Assembly: GCF_008124765.1 (NCBI RefSeq)
Contig: NZ_VNHS01000001.1
Location: forward strand, 310,001-374,000
Length of the DNA stretch: 64,000 nt
Origin: Paenibacillus methanolicus
GTDB taxonomy: Bacteria; Bacillota; Bacilli; Paenibacillales; Paenibacillaceae
Direction: 5' to 3'
Below, piece after piece: positions 8,525-17,062 of the stretch. Below the pieces are notes generated by a model. That model was given only the letters and a program-made list of their open reading frames with translations, did no database searches and was not told where the DNA came from. Position 1 is the first letter of the stretch. Each line of letters begins with the position of its first letter. Both the position numbers and the translations under genes were made by a program.

Positions 8525-9370
8525 ATGAACAGCAATCAGGAGCGGAACGAAATATTCGATAGATCCGAAACGGGCCCATCCTTCCTCATATGGGACCGCT
8601 CTGTCGAGCCGCTTGCCGGCGATGTGCTGCTGCCGTTCGCGTACGAGGAATGGCTCGGCCGGGAGATCGGGCAGGGGAGGTTGAAGCCGGGCGTGCATAT
8701 CTGGCGGCATCGACGCGGCGCGGTGCTGGGCACGAGAGATCGCAAATTGCCCGAAGCAGAGGAGGCGATTCGGGAGCTGGAGGGCGAAGGGTGGTCCGTC
8801 GGGGTGCGCAATTCGGGCGGCGCCTTCGTGCCGTTGGATGAAGGCGTGGTCAACGTCACGCTGCTGATGCCGAATCCGTCCGGCCGGATGGAGCATAGGG
8901 CGGATTTCCTCCGCATGGTGCGGCTGTTGTCCGCCACGCTGGACGCTTGGGGGCTGCGCGCGGAAGCAGGAGAAATCGCCGGCGCTTATTGTCCCGGCGA
9001 GTACGATGTCGCCGTAGGAGGCCGTAAGTTCTGCGGCATCGCGCAGCGGCGGCAAGTTCGCTCGGTCAACGTGCAGGCATTCGTCGTCGCGGGCGGCAGC
9101 GGACCGATGCTGGCCGGCGTCGCCGAACGATTCTATGCGGTTGCCTCCGGAGGACTTACGGAGCTCGATTATCCGAGAATCGTGACGTCGAGCATGGCCA
9201 GTCTGGACGAGTGTGCGCTCGAGGCGAACATAAGCGCAGACGTCTTCGTTCAGAAGCTGAAGCAGGTGCTCGCCGCGATCGGGGGCGAAGAGGCAGCGCT
9301 TCCCGAAGCGCCGGCGGGCGAGGTCGAACGGTTGGCTGTCGAACTTCGCGATCGTTACGATACCCGGTGA
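8525..9370 (+). CDS. lipL: Octanoyl-[GcvH]:protein N-octanoyltransferase (LipL-like)
   Basis: This 281-residue protein has the biotin/lipoate ligase fold (BPL_LplA_LipB). It carries an NSGGAFVPLDEGVVNV-type substrate loop and the YCPGEYD...GGRKFCGIAQRR region. Cys156 in YCPG is at the position of the catalytic cysteine of Bacillus LipL, while LipM-type enzymes have ACF there. LipL moves the octanoyl group from GcvH to the E2 subunits of dehydrogenase complexes. The start at 8525 follows AAAGGAAA; an in-frame ATG at 8486 is also possible. It appears monocistronic. The alternative is a general lipoate-protein ligase, but no ATP-binding C-terminal domain is present. Confidence 0.85.
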   Translation: MNSNQERNEIFDRSETGPSFLIWDRSVEPLAGDVLLPFAYEEWLGREIGQGRLKPGVHIWRHRRGAVLGTRDRKLPEAEEAIRELEGEGWSVGVRNSGGAFVPLDEGVVNVTLLMPNPSGRMEHRADFLRMVRLLSATLDAWGLRAEAGEIAGAYCPGEYDVAVGGRKFCGIAQRRQVRSVNVQAFVVAGGSGPMLAGVAERFYAVASGGLTELDYPRIVTSSMASLDECALEANISADVFVQKLKQVLAAIGGEEAALPEAPAGEVERLAVELRDRYDTR

Positions 9371-9423
9371 GTCGATCGAATGAAGCTGAGCGCAACGGGC
9401 GGCACAGAAAAATTTTGAGAAGC

Positions 9424-9450
9424 TGTCACAAAATGCCTCTCAAGCTCGTC
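9424..9450 (+). promoter_or_regulatory. ECF41-type sigma factor promoter (TGTCACA-N16-CGTC)
   Basis: TGTCACA at 9424-9430 and CGTC at 9447-9450 are separated by exactly 16 bases. This is the promoter pattern known for ECF41-group sigma factors. The predicted transcription start is near 9457, about 43 bases before the GyrI-like gene. The ECF sigma gene at 10234 is too short to be an ECF41 member, so the cognate factor would lie outside this window. Confidence 0.6.
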
Positions 9451-9499
9451 TTACATGAAGGATCGCCAAATTTCAAAATCATGCCAGGAGGCGCGTATA

Positions 9500-9985
9500 A
9501 TGTCCGTTTCGGTAACGATTGGCCAAGCAATTGCAAAAGAGGGATTCAAAATGAGCGGCACGTCTGCTCGTACGACCAATGCCGCGGAAATGTCCGGGAA
9601 TGGCGTCATCGGCGCACAGTGGGGGCAGTTCTTTGGCAATCAGGTGATGGAGAAGATCGCGAATCGTAAAAATGACACGATTCTCGCGGTGTATACCGAC
9701 TATGAGTCGGACGAGACAGGCGCGTATACGTATGTCTTGGGAGCAGAGATCGCGGAAGCAGGACAGGACAAGGAGCTGCGGACGATCGCCATACCGGATC
9801 AGAAGTACGTCGTGTTCACGACGCGCAAGGGTCCTGTTCCGGAAGTGGTCGTAGAGGCTTGGCAGGAGATATGGTCCTGGTCCAAGCATAATGAACGCGC
9901 ATTCGTCGCGGATTTCGAAGTGTACGACGGCAGGGCGTCGGATCCGGCGAACAGCCAAGTCGATATTTATATTTCGATTAAATAG
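9500..9985 (+). CDS. GyrI-like / effector-binding domain protein
   Basis: This 161-residue protein looks like a stand-alone effector-binding domain of the GyrI/AraC-E type. It has the two-repeat alpha/beta pattern, with ILAVYTDYESDETGAYTYVLG in the first half, IPDQKYVVFTTRKG and a late FEVYDGR...VDIYISIK strand. Such proteins bind small cationic or hydrophobic ligands, and some hydrolyse or sequester toxic compounds. The start at 9500 follows CAGGAGG with eight-base spacing. It sits behind an ECF41-like promoter and ahead of a terminator, so it is a single-gene unit. No DNA-binding domain is present. Confidence 0.8.
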   Translation: MSVSVTIGQAIAKEGFKMSGTSARTTNAAEMSGNGVIGAQWGQFFGNQVMEKIANRKNDTILAVYTDYESDETGAYTYVLGAEIAEAGQDKELRTIAIPDQKYVVFTTRKGPVPEVVVEAWQEIWSWSKHNERAFVADFEVYDGRASDPANSQVDIYISIK

Positions 9986-10023
9986 GGTGGACGGAAGTAA
10001 CCTTTCAACAGTACGGAATAAAG

Positions 10024-10050
10024 GGCAGCCTACATGCGGCTGTCTTTTTT
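10024..10050 (+). terminator. Rho-independent terminator
   Basis: A short CAGCC/GGCTG stem (one extra G-U pair) with a 7-base loop is followed by six T residues. It ends the GyrI-like transcript. The remaining bases up to 10233 hold the untranslated promoter region of the sigma factor gene, in which I could not fix a promoter. Confidence 0.75.
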
Positions 10051-10233
10051 GGCGTCCGTAAATGATCTCGACTTAATGACGTGCCCGTTCGTTACAGGAA
10101 GGTGTTCACAAGCCGCTAATATCGACAACCTTTCTCGATCTTGATTTTTTTATGTTTCAAAGTGACCGAATGTTTGCCTGCGCCGGTCTAATTAATAGCA
10201 AAACCAAACAAGCGAGCGAAAGGAGAACGGCAC

Positions 10234-10770
10234 ATGAGCATGACCAAGCTGGCTGCCAAAGCGGTGAACGGCGAAGCGGATGCGTTCCTAGATCTCGTCA
10301 AGCAGCTGGAGAATTCGCTATATGCCATGGCGAAATCGATCCTGCGGAAAGACGAAGACGTGGCGGATGCGCTGCAGGAAACGATTATGAAGGCGTATAA
10401 ATCCGTGACTTCCTTGCGGGAGCCGAAATTTTTCAAAACCTGGATGTTTCGTATTTTGATCAATGAATGTCACAATCTGATCGCCCAACGCGCTCGCGCG
10501 GACGTGGTGGCCGACGTACCGACGACCGATGTGGCTCAAGCCGACGATTATGCCAAGGTAGACTTGCGAGAAGCAGTCGACAGGCTGGAAGATCCTCAAC
10601 GAATCGCCGTTATTCTGCATTACTACGAGGATTTGCCGATTCGCCAAGTGGCGCTCGCGCTGGATATTTCGGAGAGCGCGGCGAAAATGCGCTTGCTGCG
10701 GGCAAGAGATACGCTTCAACGTTCGTTATCGACATTTCGAGAGGGGAAGATGAACCTTGGCAGCATCTAA
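10234..10770 (+). CDS. ECF RNA polymerase sigma factor
   Basis: This 178-residue protein has sigma region 2 (about residues 20-90, with DVADALQETIMKAYKSVTSLRE and FKTWMFRILINECHNL) and sigma region 4 (about 115-165, with RIAVILHYYEDLPIRQVALAL and SAAKMRLLRARDTLQ). It is the usual length for SigV/SigW-like ECF factors that direct polymerase to envelope-stress or similar promoters. The start follows AAAGGAGAA. Its 3' end overlaps the start of a membrane-anchored DUF4179 protein by 14 bases, the usual arrangement for a sigma factor and its anti-sigma partner. It lacks the C-terminal SnoaL-like extension of ECF41 factors. Confidence 0.93.
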   Translation: MSMTKLAAKAVNGEADAFLDLVKQLENSLYAMAKSILRKDEDVADALQETIMKAYKSVTSLREPKFFKTWMFRILINECHNLIAQRARADVVADVPTTDVAQADDYAKVDLREAVDRLEDPQRIAVILHYYEDLPIRQVALALDISESAAKMRLLRARDTLQRSLSTFREGKMNLGSI

Positions 10771-11887
10771 TATCGAGCAGGAATTGAAAAAAGCGGGCAA
10801 CGATCAACCGGCAATGTCGCCGCTTGTGCGAGCGCGCCTGGATGAGACTTATGCGAACATCGGCGGAATCCAGCCGAAACGAAAGGGCCGGACGAGGTGG
10901 ACCGGATTGCGGCTGATTGCGGCATCGACCGCGGCGGCAGGCGTGCTCGGCATCGGGGTACTGGCGACCGCTTTCGCGTCGCCGGCGATGGCCGATTCGA
11001 TCCGTAGCCTACCGGTGATCGGCAGCATTTTCAGTACCTTGCAAGGGGATTCGGGGCTGCGTGCGGCAGGGGAGCAAGGGTTGTTCGCGACCGTGAACCG
11101 CGAGGTATCGCACGAGGATGTGAAACTTAAGGTAACGGATACGATTTACGACGGGACGAGAGTCGCTTTTCTGTTGACAGTCGAGGCGCCTAACCTGAAG
11201 GATGGCGTTTACGACAACGGCCGAAAGACGGTGAAGCTCGGCAGCGCGATCGATCAGGTTGTCTTGAAGGGCGAGAACGACGGTGGCGCGATTTCGAGCT
11301 TGAGCGGTGCCGGGGGATTATTCTACGGCGGCGCGGGGAAGGAACACCCGAATACGCTTGTCTTCGAGCAAGTGCTTCCTTACGCGAATCCAAACGATGC
11401 GCCAGATGTCTTCGAGGCTTCGGTCACGATAAAACTCGACGGGATCGACCATGAATTCGCCTTCGACATCCCGTTCCGGAAAACAATGCAGGCAAGCATT
11501 GAGATTACGCCGGATGCCAAATCGGAGAACGGGGACTACCGCTTCCAAGTCGCGAATGTCGGCGTCACCCCTGTGACAACCCGAATCTTGACGGAGCTCG
11601 AATACAAGCACGCATTCGTATTGACCAACAAGGAAGAACGACGCTTGACCCGCGTCGGGATTGCCGTCTTCGACGACCAAGGCCGCAGATTAACGGCGCT
11701 GAACGGCGAAGGCATCGTTGAAGGAAACAAGATCGTCTATGACCGCCGTTTTGCCACCACGCCGGGCATGAGCGATTATCTTACCGTGAAACCGTTCAAG
11801 ATTGAAGACGATTTTGCGGAAGAGGTAAAGGAATCACAATATCTGAAGGGGTTGGAAGTGAAGATAGAGCTTCCTTCCGCCGATTAA
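10757..11887 (+). CDS. DUF4179 membrane protein, probable anti-sigma factor
   Basis: This 376-residue protein has a short cytoplasmic N-terminus (about 50 residues), one membrane segment (about residues 52-75, LIAASTAAAGVLGIGVLATAFA in part) and a long outside region. The DUF4179 region follows the membrane segment (LPVIGSIFSTLQGDSGL) and a second beta-rich domain fills the C-terminus. The family is encoded after ECF sigma genes and is thought to hold the sigma factor at the membrane. Translation starts at a TTG inside the sigma gene, 8-10 bases after AGGGGAA, which implies coupling and a matched ratio of the two proteins. The signal that releases the sigma factor is unknown. Confidence 0.88.
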   Translation: MAASNIEQELKKAGNDQPAMSPLVRARLDETYANIGGIQPKRKGRTRWTGLRLIAASTAAAGVLGIGVLATAFASPAMADSIRSLPVIGSIFSTLQGDSGLRAAGEQGLFATVNREVSHEDVKLKVTDTIYDGTRVAFLLTVEAPNLKDGVYDNGRKTVKLGSAIDQVVLKGENDGGAISSLSGAGGLFYGGAGKEHPNTLVFEQVLPYANPNDAPDVFEASVTIKLDGIDHEFAFDIPFRKTMQASIEITPDAKSENGDYRFQVANVGVTPVTTRILTELEYKHAFVLTNKEERRLTRVGIAVFDDQGRRLTALNGEGIVEGNKIVYDRRFATTPGMSDYLTVKPFKIEDDFAEEVKESQYLKGLEVKIELPSAD

Positions 11888-11903
11888 TCCGATACGCTTG
11901 AAC

Positions 11904-11932
11904 CAGGCGGCGAAGGTGGACTTCGCTGCCTG
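11904..11932 (+). terminator. Hairpin after the sigma/anti-sigma operon
   Basis: CAGGCGGCGAAG and CTTCGCTGCCTG pair with one wobble around a 5-base loop. There is no T-tract, so it may act as an attenuator or mRNA-protecting hairpin rather than a full terminator. Confidence 0.45.
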
Positions 11933-11965
11933 AGTGTTCGCCGGATAAAGGAGACTTGCCGACCG

Positions 11966-12529
11966 ATGTCCATTTCATTTACGATTCAATCATGGCTTGT
12001 CCTGTTGCCGGTCGCAATTGTGCTATGCTCGATCGCGGCGGCTCGGACCTTCATTGCCAAGCGCTATTCGTTCCGTCAATTCGCGCTGTTGGCTGCTTTT
12101 ACCGTATACGCGACGGGAGTGCTTCATTTCGTTGTGTTTCCGATCGAAGTCAACATCGGCGAATTTGCGAATAAAACCCCGTGGTATCGGACGATTCAAT
12201 GGATTCCGATTCTAACCATGGACGCGAAGACCTTCTTGCTCAATGTCGTCTTGTTCGTCCCGTTCGGCCTCGGTCTGCCGCTGTTATGTTCCTCTTACAA
12301 ACGCATGCGTCACGCCGCTAAGGCATCCATTTACGCTAGTATTGCCTTCGAGATGATTCAATTGGCGATTCGGATCGTCGCCGGCAACGGCAGAATGACC
12401 GATATGAACGATTTGATTGCTAATACCCTCGGCGGCGTACTGGGGTATATTGTCTATCGCAAGCTGATCGCCATGAAGCCGATCGAGCGGCTGTTGAGCG
12501 GTTATCGGCTCTCATCCCGGGATGCATGA
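11966..12529 (+). CDS. VanZ family membrane protein
   Basis: This 187-residue protein has four to five membrane segments and the family's central pattern (NVVLFVPFGLGLPLL, then FEMIQLAIR and DLIANTLGGVLGY). VanZ-like proteins occur widely in Gram-positive bacteria; the founding member gives low-level teicoplanin resistance, but most have no known role. The start follows AAAGGAGA at about 12-base spacing. It lies 78 bases after the anti-sigma gene on the same strand and might be part of that transcript, separated by a hairpin. I see no resistance genes nearby, so calling it a resistance factor would be unsupported. Confidence 0.88.
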   Translation: MSISFTIQSWLVLLPVAIVLCSIAAARTFIAKRYSFRQFALLAAFTVYATGVLHFVVFPIEVNIGEFANKTPWYRTIQWIPILTMDAKTFLLNVVLFVPFGLGLPLLCSSYKRMRHAAKASIYASIAFEMIQLAIRIVAGNGRMTDMNDLIANTLGGVLGYIVYRKLIAMKPIERLLSGYRLSSRDA

Positions 12530-12567
12530 ACCTGTAAGTGTATTTGGACAGATGAAGAACATCCAGG

Positions 12568-12604
12568 GCGTACAGGGATAAGCCCTGTAACGCGTTTTAT
12601 TTTC
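12568..12604 (+). terminator. Terminator after the VanZ gene
   Basis: GCGTACAGGG pairs with CCCTGTAACGC (one bulged base) and is followed by TTTTATTTT. Confidence 0.7.
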
Positions 12605-12641
12605 AATGGGAGGCCATTCGAGCTTAGAAGACAGGCTCGCA

Positions 12642-12671
12642 TTGACGTTCTGGGATATTCGGAGTTATTAT
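12642..12671 (+). promoter_or_regulatory. SigA-type promoter for the methyltransferase
   Basis: TTGACG (12642-12647) and TATTAT (12666-12671) are separated by 18 bases, in an AT-rich gap 80 bases before the proposed TTG start. Confidence 0.5.
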
Positions 12672-12752
12672 AGATATATTAAGTCTGTAATTCAATTTAG
12701 CCATCCGTCTGTGCATATTATCAACGAGAGAGTCGCGAAGGAGACTGACACA

Positions 12753-13532
12753 TTGAGCAACGAGACGAATAGATCTTATCGGAACAGTTATGACAGCGAG
12801 ATTAAACTTGATATCGGCGATGCCGGCGAACATACGATACTATCTTTGCTTGAACCGAGGGAAGGGGAGCGAATATTGGACTTGGGGTGCGGTACCGGGA
12901 GGTTGACCGCGGCCATCGCGGCGTCCGGCGCCATGACGCTCGGCATCGATTCTTCGGAAGCGCAGATCGAGAAAGCGAGATTGACCTATCCGGAGCTGCG
13001 ATTCCAAGCGGCCGATGCGTGCCATTACGAAGCGGAGAAGCGCTTCGACGCCGTCTTCTCCCATGCCGCGATCCATTGGATTCCGGATACGGAAGCGGTC
13101 GTTCGCACGATTGGCCGCGCGCTTGCGCCGGGAGGACGGTTCGTGGCGGAATTCGCCGGGAGCGGCAACGTGGCGGCGTTGACCGATTCGATCGAACGGG
13201 CGTTGGCGGACCACGGGTATGCGCCGGCAGGCAGAATTCCTTGGTACTTGCCGACGATCGGCGAATTTGCGGGATTGCTGGAACGTAATGGATTTCGCGT
13301 AACGCTGGCCCAGCATTTCGACCGGCTTCGGCCGTTCAACCACCCGGACGGCATCAAGAGGTGGCTCGAGGGCTTCGATGCGATTTTCTTCGCCGACGTC
13401 ACCCCGTCGGATAAGGCATCCATCTATCGGTCTGTCGAGATGGACGCGGCGACCGCGCTCCGGAAGGACGGCCAATGGTATAACGACATCAGTCGCATAC
13501 GCGTCATCGCCTTCAAGCAGCACGCGAATTGA
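12753..13532 (+). CDS. Class I SAM-dependent methyltransferase
   Basis: This 259-residue protein has methyltransferase motif I (LDLGCGTGRLT, about residues 40-50), the acidic end of strand 2 (GIDSSEAQIEKAR), and motif IV-like FDAVFSHAAIHWI. It resembles trans-aconitate methyltransferase-like enzymes that methylate small molecules. I chose the TTG at 12753 because AAGGAG lies nine bases upstream and the family motifs begin soon after; the frame stays open to an ATG at 12606, but that stretch overlaps the promoter and has non-protein-like composition. The gene is monocistronic. The substrate is unknown. Confidence 0.88.
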   Translation: MSNETNRSYRNSYDSEIKLDIGDAGEHTILSLLEPREGERILDLGCGTGRLTAAIAASGAMTLGIDSSEAQIEKARLTYPELRFQAADACHYEAEKRFDAVFSHAAIHWIPDTEAVVRTIGRALAPGGRFVAEFAGSGNVAALTDSIERALADHGYAPAGRIPWYLPTIGEFAGLLERNGFRVTLAQHFDRLRPFNHPDGIKRWLEGFDAIFFADVTPSDKASIYRSVEMDAATALRKDGQWYNDISRIRVIAFKQHAN

Positions 13533-13616
13533 GAACGTACGAGGGGTATGCTTGCCAATCGTCGCGCTTCAACAAAAATTAGCAAAAGATAAGAATTATG
13601 CTCGTCCCTTCTATGC

Positions 13617-13622
13617 TATACT
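13617..13622 (+). promoter_or_regulatory. Extended -10 promoter element for the SRPBCC gene
   Basis: TATACT preceded by TGC forms an extended -10 box (TGCTATACT) 87 bases before the next start codon. No good -35 box is present, as is usual for extended -10 promoters. Confidence 0.4.
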
Positions 13623-13708
13623 ATCACTTAGGTAAATAATGGTTGTCGTCGCAAGTCGTCGCAAGGTCGGCATCCATAGACTCGCAATCATCCTAAGGAG
13701 GTTTTATT

Positions 13709-14143
13709 ATGGGAACAAGCAATCCGGTCACGCTTACGGTCGAAGCGATCGTGAACAAGCCAGTCGAGCACGTATGGAAAGTATGGACGGAGCCGGCGCA
13801 CATTAAGCAATGGAACAACGCCTCCGAAGACTGGCATACGCCGCATGCCGAGAATGACCTGAGAGTCGGCGGCGCGTTCTCCTCGCGGATGGAAGCGAAA
13901 GACGGCAGCTTCGGTTTCGACTTCGGCGGCACGTACGACCAGGTGGACCTGCACGAAACGATCGCCTATTCGCTCGGCGACGGCCGCAAGGTAAAGATCA
14001 GCTTCGTGCCGGAAGGCGAGACGACGAAGATCGTCGAATCGTTCGAGGCGGAAGAGACGAACGCGGTCGAGATGCAGCAAGCCGGCTGGCAGGCGATCTT
14101 GGACAATTTCAAGAAATACGCGGAGTCGCTGGAAGAGGCATAA
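13709..14143 (+). CDS. SRPBCC (AHSA1-like) family protein
   Basis: This 144-residue protein has the START/Bet v1-like fold typical of AHSA1 proteins. Landmarks are EAIVNKPVEHVWKVWTEPAHIKQWN at the N-terminus, FDFGGTYDQVD in the middle and the C-terminal helix GWQAILDNFKKYAESLE. Members bind hydrophobic ligands or act as stress-related small proteins; the function here is unknown. The start follows AAGGAGG with seven-base spacing. It is a single-gene unit ending in a strong terminator. Confidence 0.9.
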   Translation: MGTSNPVTLTVEAIVNKPVEHVWKVWTEPAHIKQWNNASEDWHTPHAENDLRVGGAFSSRMEAKDGSFGFDFGGTYDQVDLHETIAYSLGDGRKVKISFVPEGETTKIVESFEAEETNAVEMQQAGWQAILDNFKKYAESLEEA

Positions 14144-14194
14144 ACACTCGAACGTCAGGCATTCTCGCGAATAACCGAATACGAAGCAACCTAC

Positions 14195-14220
14195 GAAGCC
14201 GCGATTTTCGCGGCTTTTTT
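14195..14220 (+). terminator. Rho-independent terminator
   Basis: AAGCCGCG and CGCGGCTT pair around a 5-base loop, followed by a T-tract. It ends the SRPBCC transcript. Confidence 0.88.
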
Positions 14221-14334
14221 GCATTATGTCGAGTCTTAACCGGGGGGGTGGAAGTAACCGGCAATATCGGGTTGTCGAATAACCTTCCTTCGTTTACAGT
14301 GAGAGAAAGAAGCTGCGGAGGGGATGAACGCACG

Positions 14335-16128
14335 ATGCGCAAGCGGCGGAGATGGATCCCGAATACGCTGAACAACCGGTTGTTCGCGGCCTTTATCGTC
14401 ATGGTATTGGTGCCGTACGCGATCTTGAGCGCGTACAACTTCAGCGAAGTCGAGAAGGTGATGCGCAACAAGATCGGCGAACAGGATCAAGAGCATCTGG
14501 AGGCGGTCAAGCGCTCGTTGGAGAACGTCATGGGCATTGTTATGAAAACGGTTACACTTATCGGTCAGGATCCGACGGTCCTCGCCGTACTCCGCTACCC
14601 AGATCAGTACGGCGAGCTGGAGCGTCAGCGCAAAATGGAGAATCGGCTGCAGAGCGTCGACAACAGCTTCTTTCTGACCGGCACGCAAGTCTACTTCACG
14701 GTGGCGGACCTTACGCGCAACGTCTATACGTCGTTCCGGCCGGAGGATCGGCTGGATTACCGGAAGATCGCGGACGAGTCCTGGTTCCAAGCGGCCCGAA
14801 GCGGCGAGGCGGCTTATCAATGGAACAGCAGCGAACCGAGCTACGTCTCGAAGGACATCTCGCGGAGTCCTTATCTCATCTCGTTGTACGTCGCTTTCAA
14901 GGACGAGAACTTGCGCACGATCGGGGTGGCGCGGGTGAGCATCGATTATTTGCCTTGGTTCAAAACGATCACGTCCACCGATCTGAGCGGACAGCGCTAT
15001 TTCATCGTCAACCGGGAAGGGGCCGTCATTCAGCGATCCGATTCGGAGTCGGAGCTGCCTCCCGCGGTCGCGGTCGGCATTGCCGCGAAGCAGGACGAAG
15101 AGTCTGTCGCCATGCTCGATGACCGCCAAAGCCTATACACGTCGAGCTACTTGCCGGCTTTACAGTGGACGATAGTCAAGCAGGTGCCGCTCGGCGTGCT
15201 GTACCGGGAGGTCGAGGAGCAGAAGCGCCGGTACTATACGTCGTTCGTCGTCTTCAGCCTCGCGTTCCTGTTGGCCGGATTCGCGATCACCCGGGCGATG
15301 ACGCGGCCGCTCAAGCTGCTGCAGCGGCGGATGGAAGGCGCGGCCGCCAACGACTTGAAGCTGAAATTGCCGGAGGAAAGGGGGAGCGTGGAGATCGTCG
15401 CGCTCTCGAGAAGCTTCAACCGGATGATCCGGGATATGAACGGCTTGATCGACCGGCTGCGTCTGGAAGAACGCCAGCGTCAGGCCGTCCGCTTTCAGGT
15501 GCTGTTGTCGCAGATGGATCCGCATTTTCTGCTGAACACGCTCCATTCGATCAAGTGCATTGCGCTTCGCAACGACGACGACGAAATTCACGAGATGTGC
15601 ATCTCGCTCGGCAAACTGCTGGAGTCCAGCCTTGATCTGGATCGTGACTTGATTCATCTCAAGGACGAGCTTGCGCTGCTCGACGCCTATATGCATATTC
15701 ACAATTCGCGCTTCGGGCATCGCTTCTCGATTGCGTACGAGTGGCGGGAGGAGCTGGATTACGCGCTCGTGCCGAAGTCGACGCTGCAACCGCTCGTCGA
15801 GAACGCCATCGTGCATGGATTCGCGGCGCGGGAGGAAGGACGGATCGTCGTCCGTGGCTATCGCGATCGGGATCGGCTCGTGCTCGAGGTCGAGGACGAC
15901 GGCGCGGGCATTCAAGAGGAGCGAACGAGCGCCCGCAAGCGGAAAGGGATCGGCATCCGCAACGTGCGCGAACGGCTGGAGCTGCTTTTTCCCGGAAGGG
16001 CATCGCTCGAGCTATTCGGCTCTGAGCAAGGGACGCGCGCCTGCGTGACGCTTCCGCTGCTCGTCTCGGCGCCGTACGGAATGGAGAGGGGGAAGGACCA
16101 TGTGGACGTCGCTCATCGTGGAAGATGA
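14335..16128 (+). CDS. YesM-type sensor histidine kinase (pair 1)
   Basis: This 597-residue membrane kinase has an N-terminal membrane segment (about residues 14-34), an extracellular sensor region (Cache-like) to about 285, a second membrane segment, a HAMP linker, a His_kinase domain and a C-terminal ATPase domain. The phosphorylated histidine is His397 in MDPHFLLNTLHSIK; the ATPase N-box is QPLVENAIVHGF and the G-box is DDGAGI. Such kinases sense extracellular sugars or oligosaccharides and phosphorylate an AraC-type regulator. The start at 14335 follows GGAGGGG. The gene overlaps the regulator start by 29 bases, so the pair is coupled. Upstream ATGs to 14248 lack support. Confidence 0.93.
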   Translation: MRKRRRWIPNTLNNRLFAAFIVMVLVPYAILSAYNFSEVEKVMRNKIGEQDQEHLEAVKRSLENVMGIVMKTVTLIGQDPTVLAVLRYPDQYGELERQRKMENRLQSVDNSFFLTGTQVYFTVADLTRNVYTSFRPEDRLDYRKIADESWFQAARSGEAAYQWNSSEPSYVSKDISRSPYLISLYVAFKDENLRTIGVARVSIDYLPWFKTITSTDLSGQRYFIVNREGAVIQRSDSESELPPAVAVGIAAKQDEESVAMLDDRQSLYTSSYLPALQWTIVKQVPLGVLYREVEEQKRRYYTSFVVFSLAFLLAGFAITRAMTRPLKLLQRRMEGAAANDLKLKLPEERGSVEIVALSRSFNRMIRDMNGLIDRLRLEERQRQAVRFQVLLSQMDPHFLLNTLHSIKCIALRNDDDEIHEMCISLGKLLESSLDLDRDLIHLKDELALLDAYMHIHNSRFGHRFSIAYEWREELDYALVPKSTLQPLVENAIVHGFAAREEGRIVVRGYRDRDRLVLEVEDDGAGIQEERTSARKRKGIGIRNVRERLELLFPGRASLELFGSEQGTRACVTLPLLVSAPYGMERGKDHVDVAHRGR

Positions 16129-16876
16129 GAAGGAAGCGAAGGAATACGTGAAGCTGCTGCTGCGCAAAGCCGATGCCGGGTTCCGCGCGGATTGGGAAGC
16201 GGCCGACGGAGAGGAGGCGCTCGCCCTCATCGTAAGGCATCAGCCGGATCTGGTTATCTCCGATATCATGATGCCGAAGATGGACGGCGTCGAGCTGCTG
16301 AAGCGTGCCAGAGAGGACGGCTACGAGGGACGCTTCGTCATGCTCACCTGCATGAACGAATTCGAATACGCGAGGCAAGCGTTAGAGCACGGCGCGACCA
16401 GCTACCTGCTCAAACTGTCGATGGATCTGGCGGGATTCAAGCAGATGCTCGGCAAAGTCGACGCGGAGCTTCGCAAGCTCGGACGGATCCGGCAGCTCGA
16501 GACGTACCTGAAGGCGATTCCGAGCCAGCCGGACGAGGAGACCGACCATCCCGAGATCAACAAGGTTATCCGTTACGTGAAAGATCGCTTCAACGAACCG
16601 ATGACGCTATCGGCGCTGGCCGCTTACGTGAACATGGATGCCAGTTACTTGAGCGATTTATTCAAGCGGAAGACTTCGGTGACGCTGACCCATTACGTGG
16701 CTCGGCTTCGGGTCGACGCGGCCAAGTTTTATTTGACGCATACCGACGATCCGGTACACGTGATCGGCGAGCGCGTCGGTTTTCAGAACGACAATTACTT
16801 CATCAAAATCTTCAAGCGAACGACCGGCGGCACGCCGGCGCAGTATCGCAAGTCGACGGGACGGTCAGACGGGTAG
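16100..16876 (+). CDS. AraC-type response regulator (pair 1)
   Basis: This 258-residue protein joins an N-terminal receiver domain (phospho-acceptor Asp55 in VISDIMMPKMDG, acidic residues EDE at 8-10) directly to a C-terminal AraC helix-turn-helix pair (about residues 155-255, with MTLSALAAYVNMDASYLSDLFKR in part). It is unusually short for YesN-type regulators (often 350-550 residues) because the middle region is missing. Its partner is the overlapping kinase. The likely target is the importer operon that begins 186 bases downstream at 17063. A Leu-Leu-Lys (LLKLSMD) stretch replaces the common KP near the receiver's conserved lysine. Confidence 0.92.
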   Translation: MWTSLIVEDEKEAKEYVKLLLRKADAGFRADWEAADGEEALALIVRHQPDLVISDIMMPKMDGVELLKRAREDGYEGRFVMLTCMNEFEYARQALEHGATSYLLKLSMDLAGFKQMLGKVDAELRKLGRIRQLETYLKAIPSQPDEETDHPEINKVIRYVKDRFNEPMTLSALAAYVNMDASYLSDLFKRKTSVTLTHYVARLRVDAAKFYLTHTDDPVHVIGERVGFQNDNYFIKIFKRTTGGTPAQYRKSTGRSDG

Positions 16877-17062
16877 ACCGGCCGGCATGAACCGGGCACC
16901 TCCGCGCGGAGGGAAGCCAAGGTAACTTTTCTCCCTGCGCGCCGCGTATATGGAATCCAAAAATCGTTCTATCGACCGCCAAAGCGCGTTCCTTATCCGG
17001 CTGCCTGGCCGACGGTATAGTTGAAGATGTAAGGAAAGCGCAACCAAAGGGGAGGATGCTCA

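Noticed and set aside
14248-14334. Upstream ATG for the pair 1 kinase
   Set aside because: The added residues precede the membrane segment without pattern, and GGAGGGG fits the ATG at 14335.
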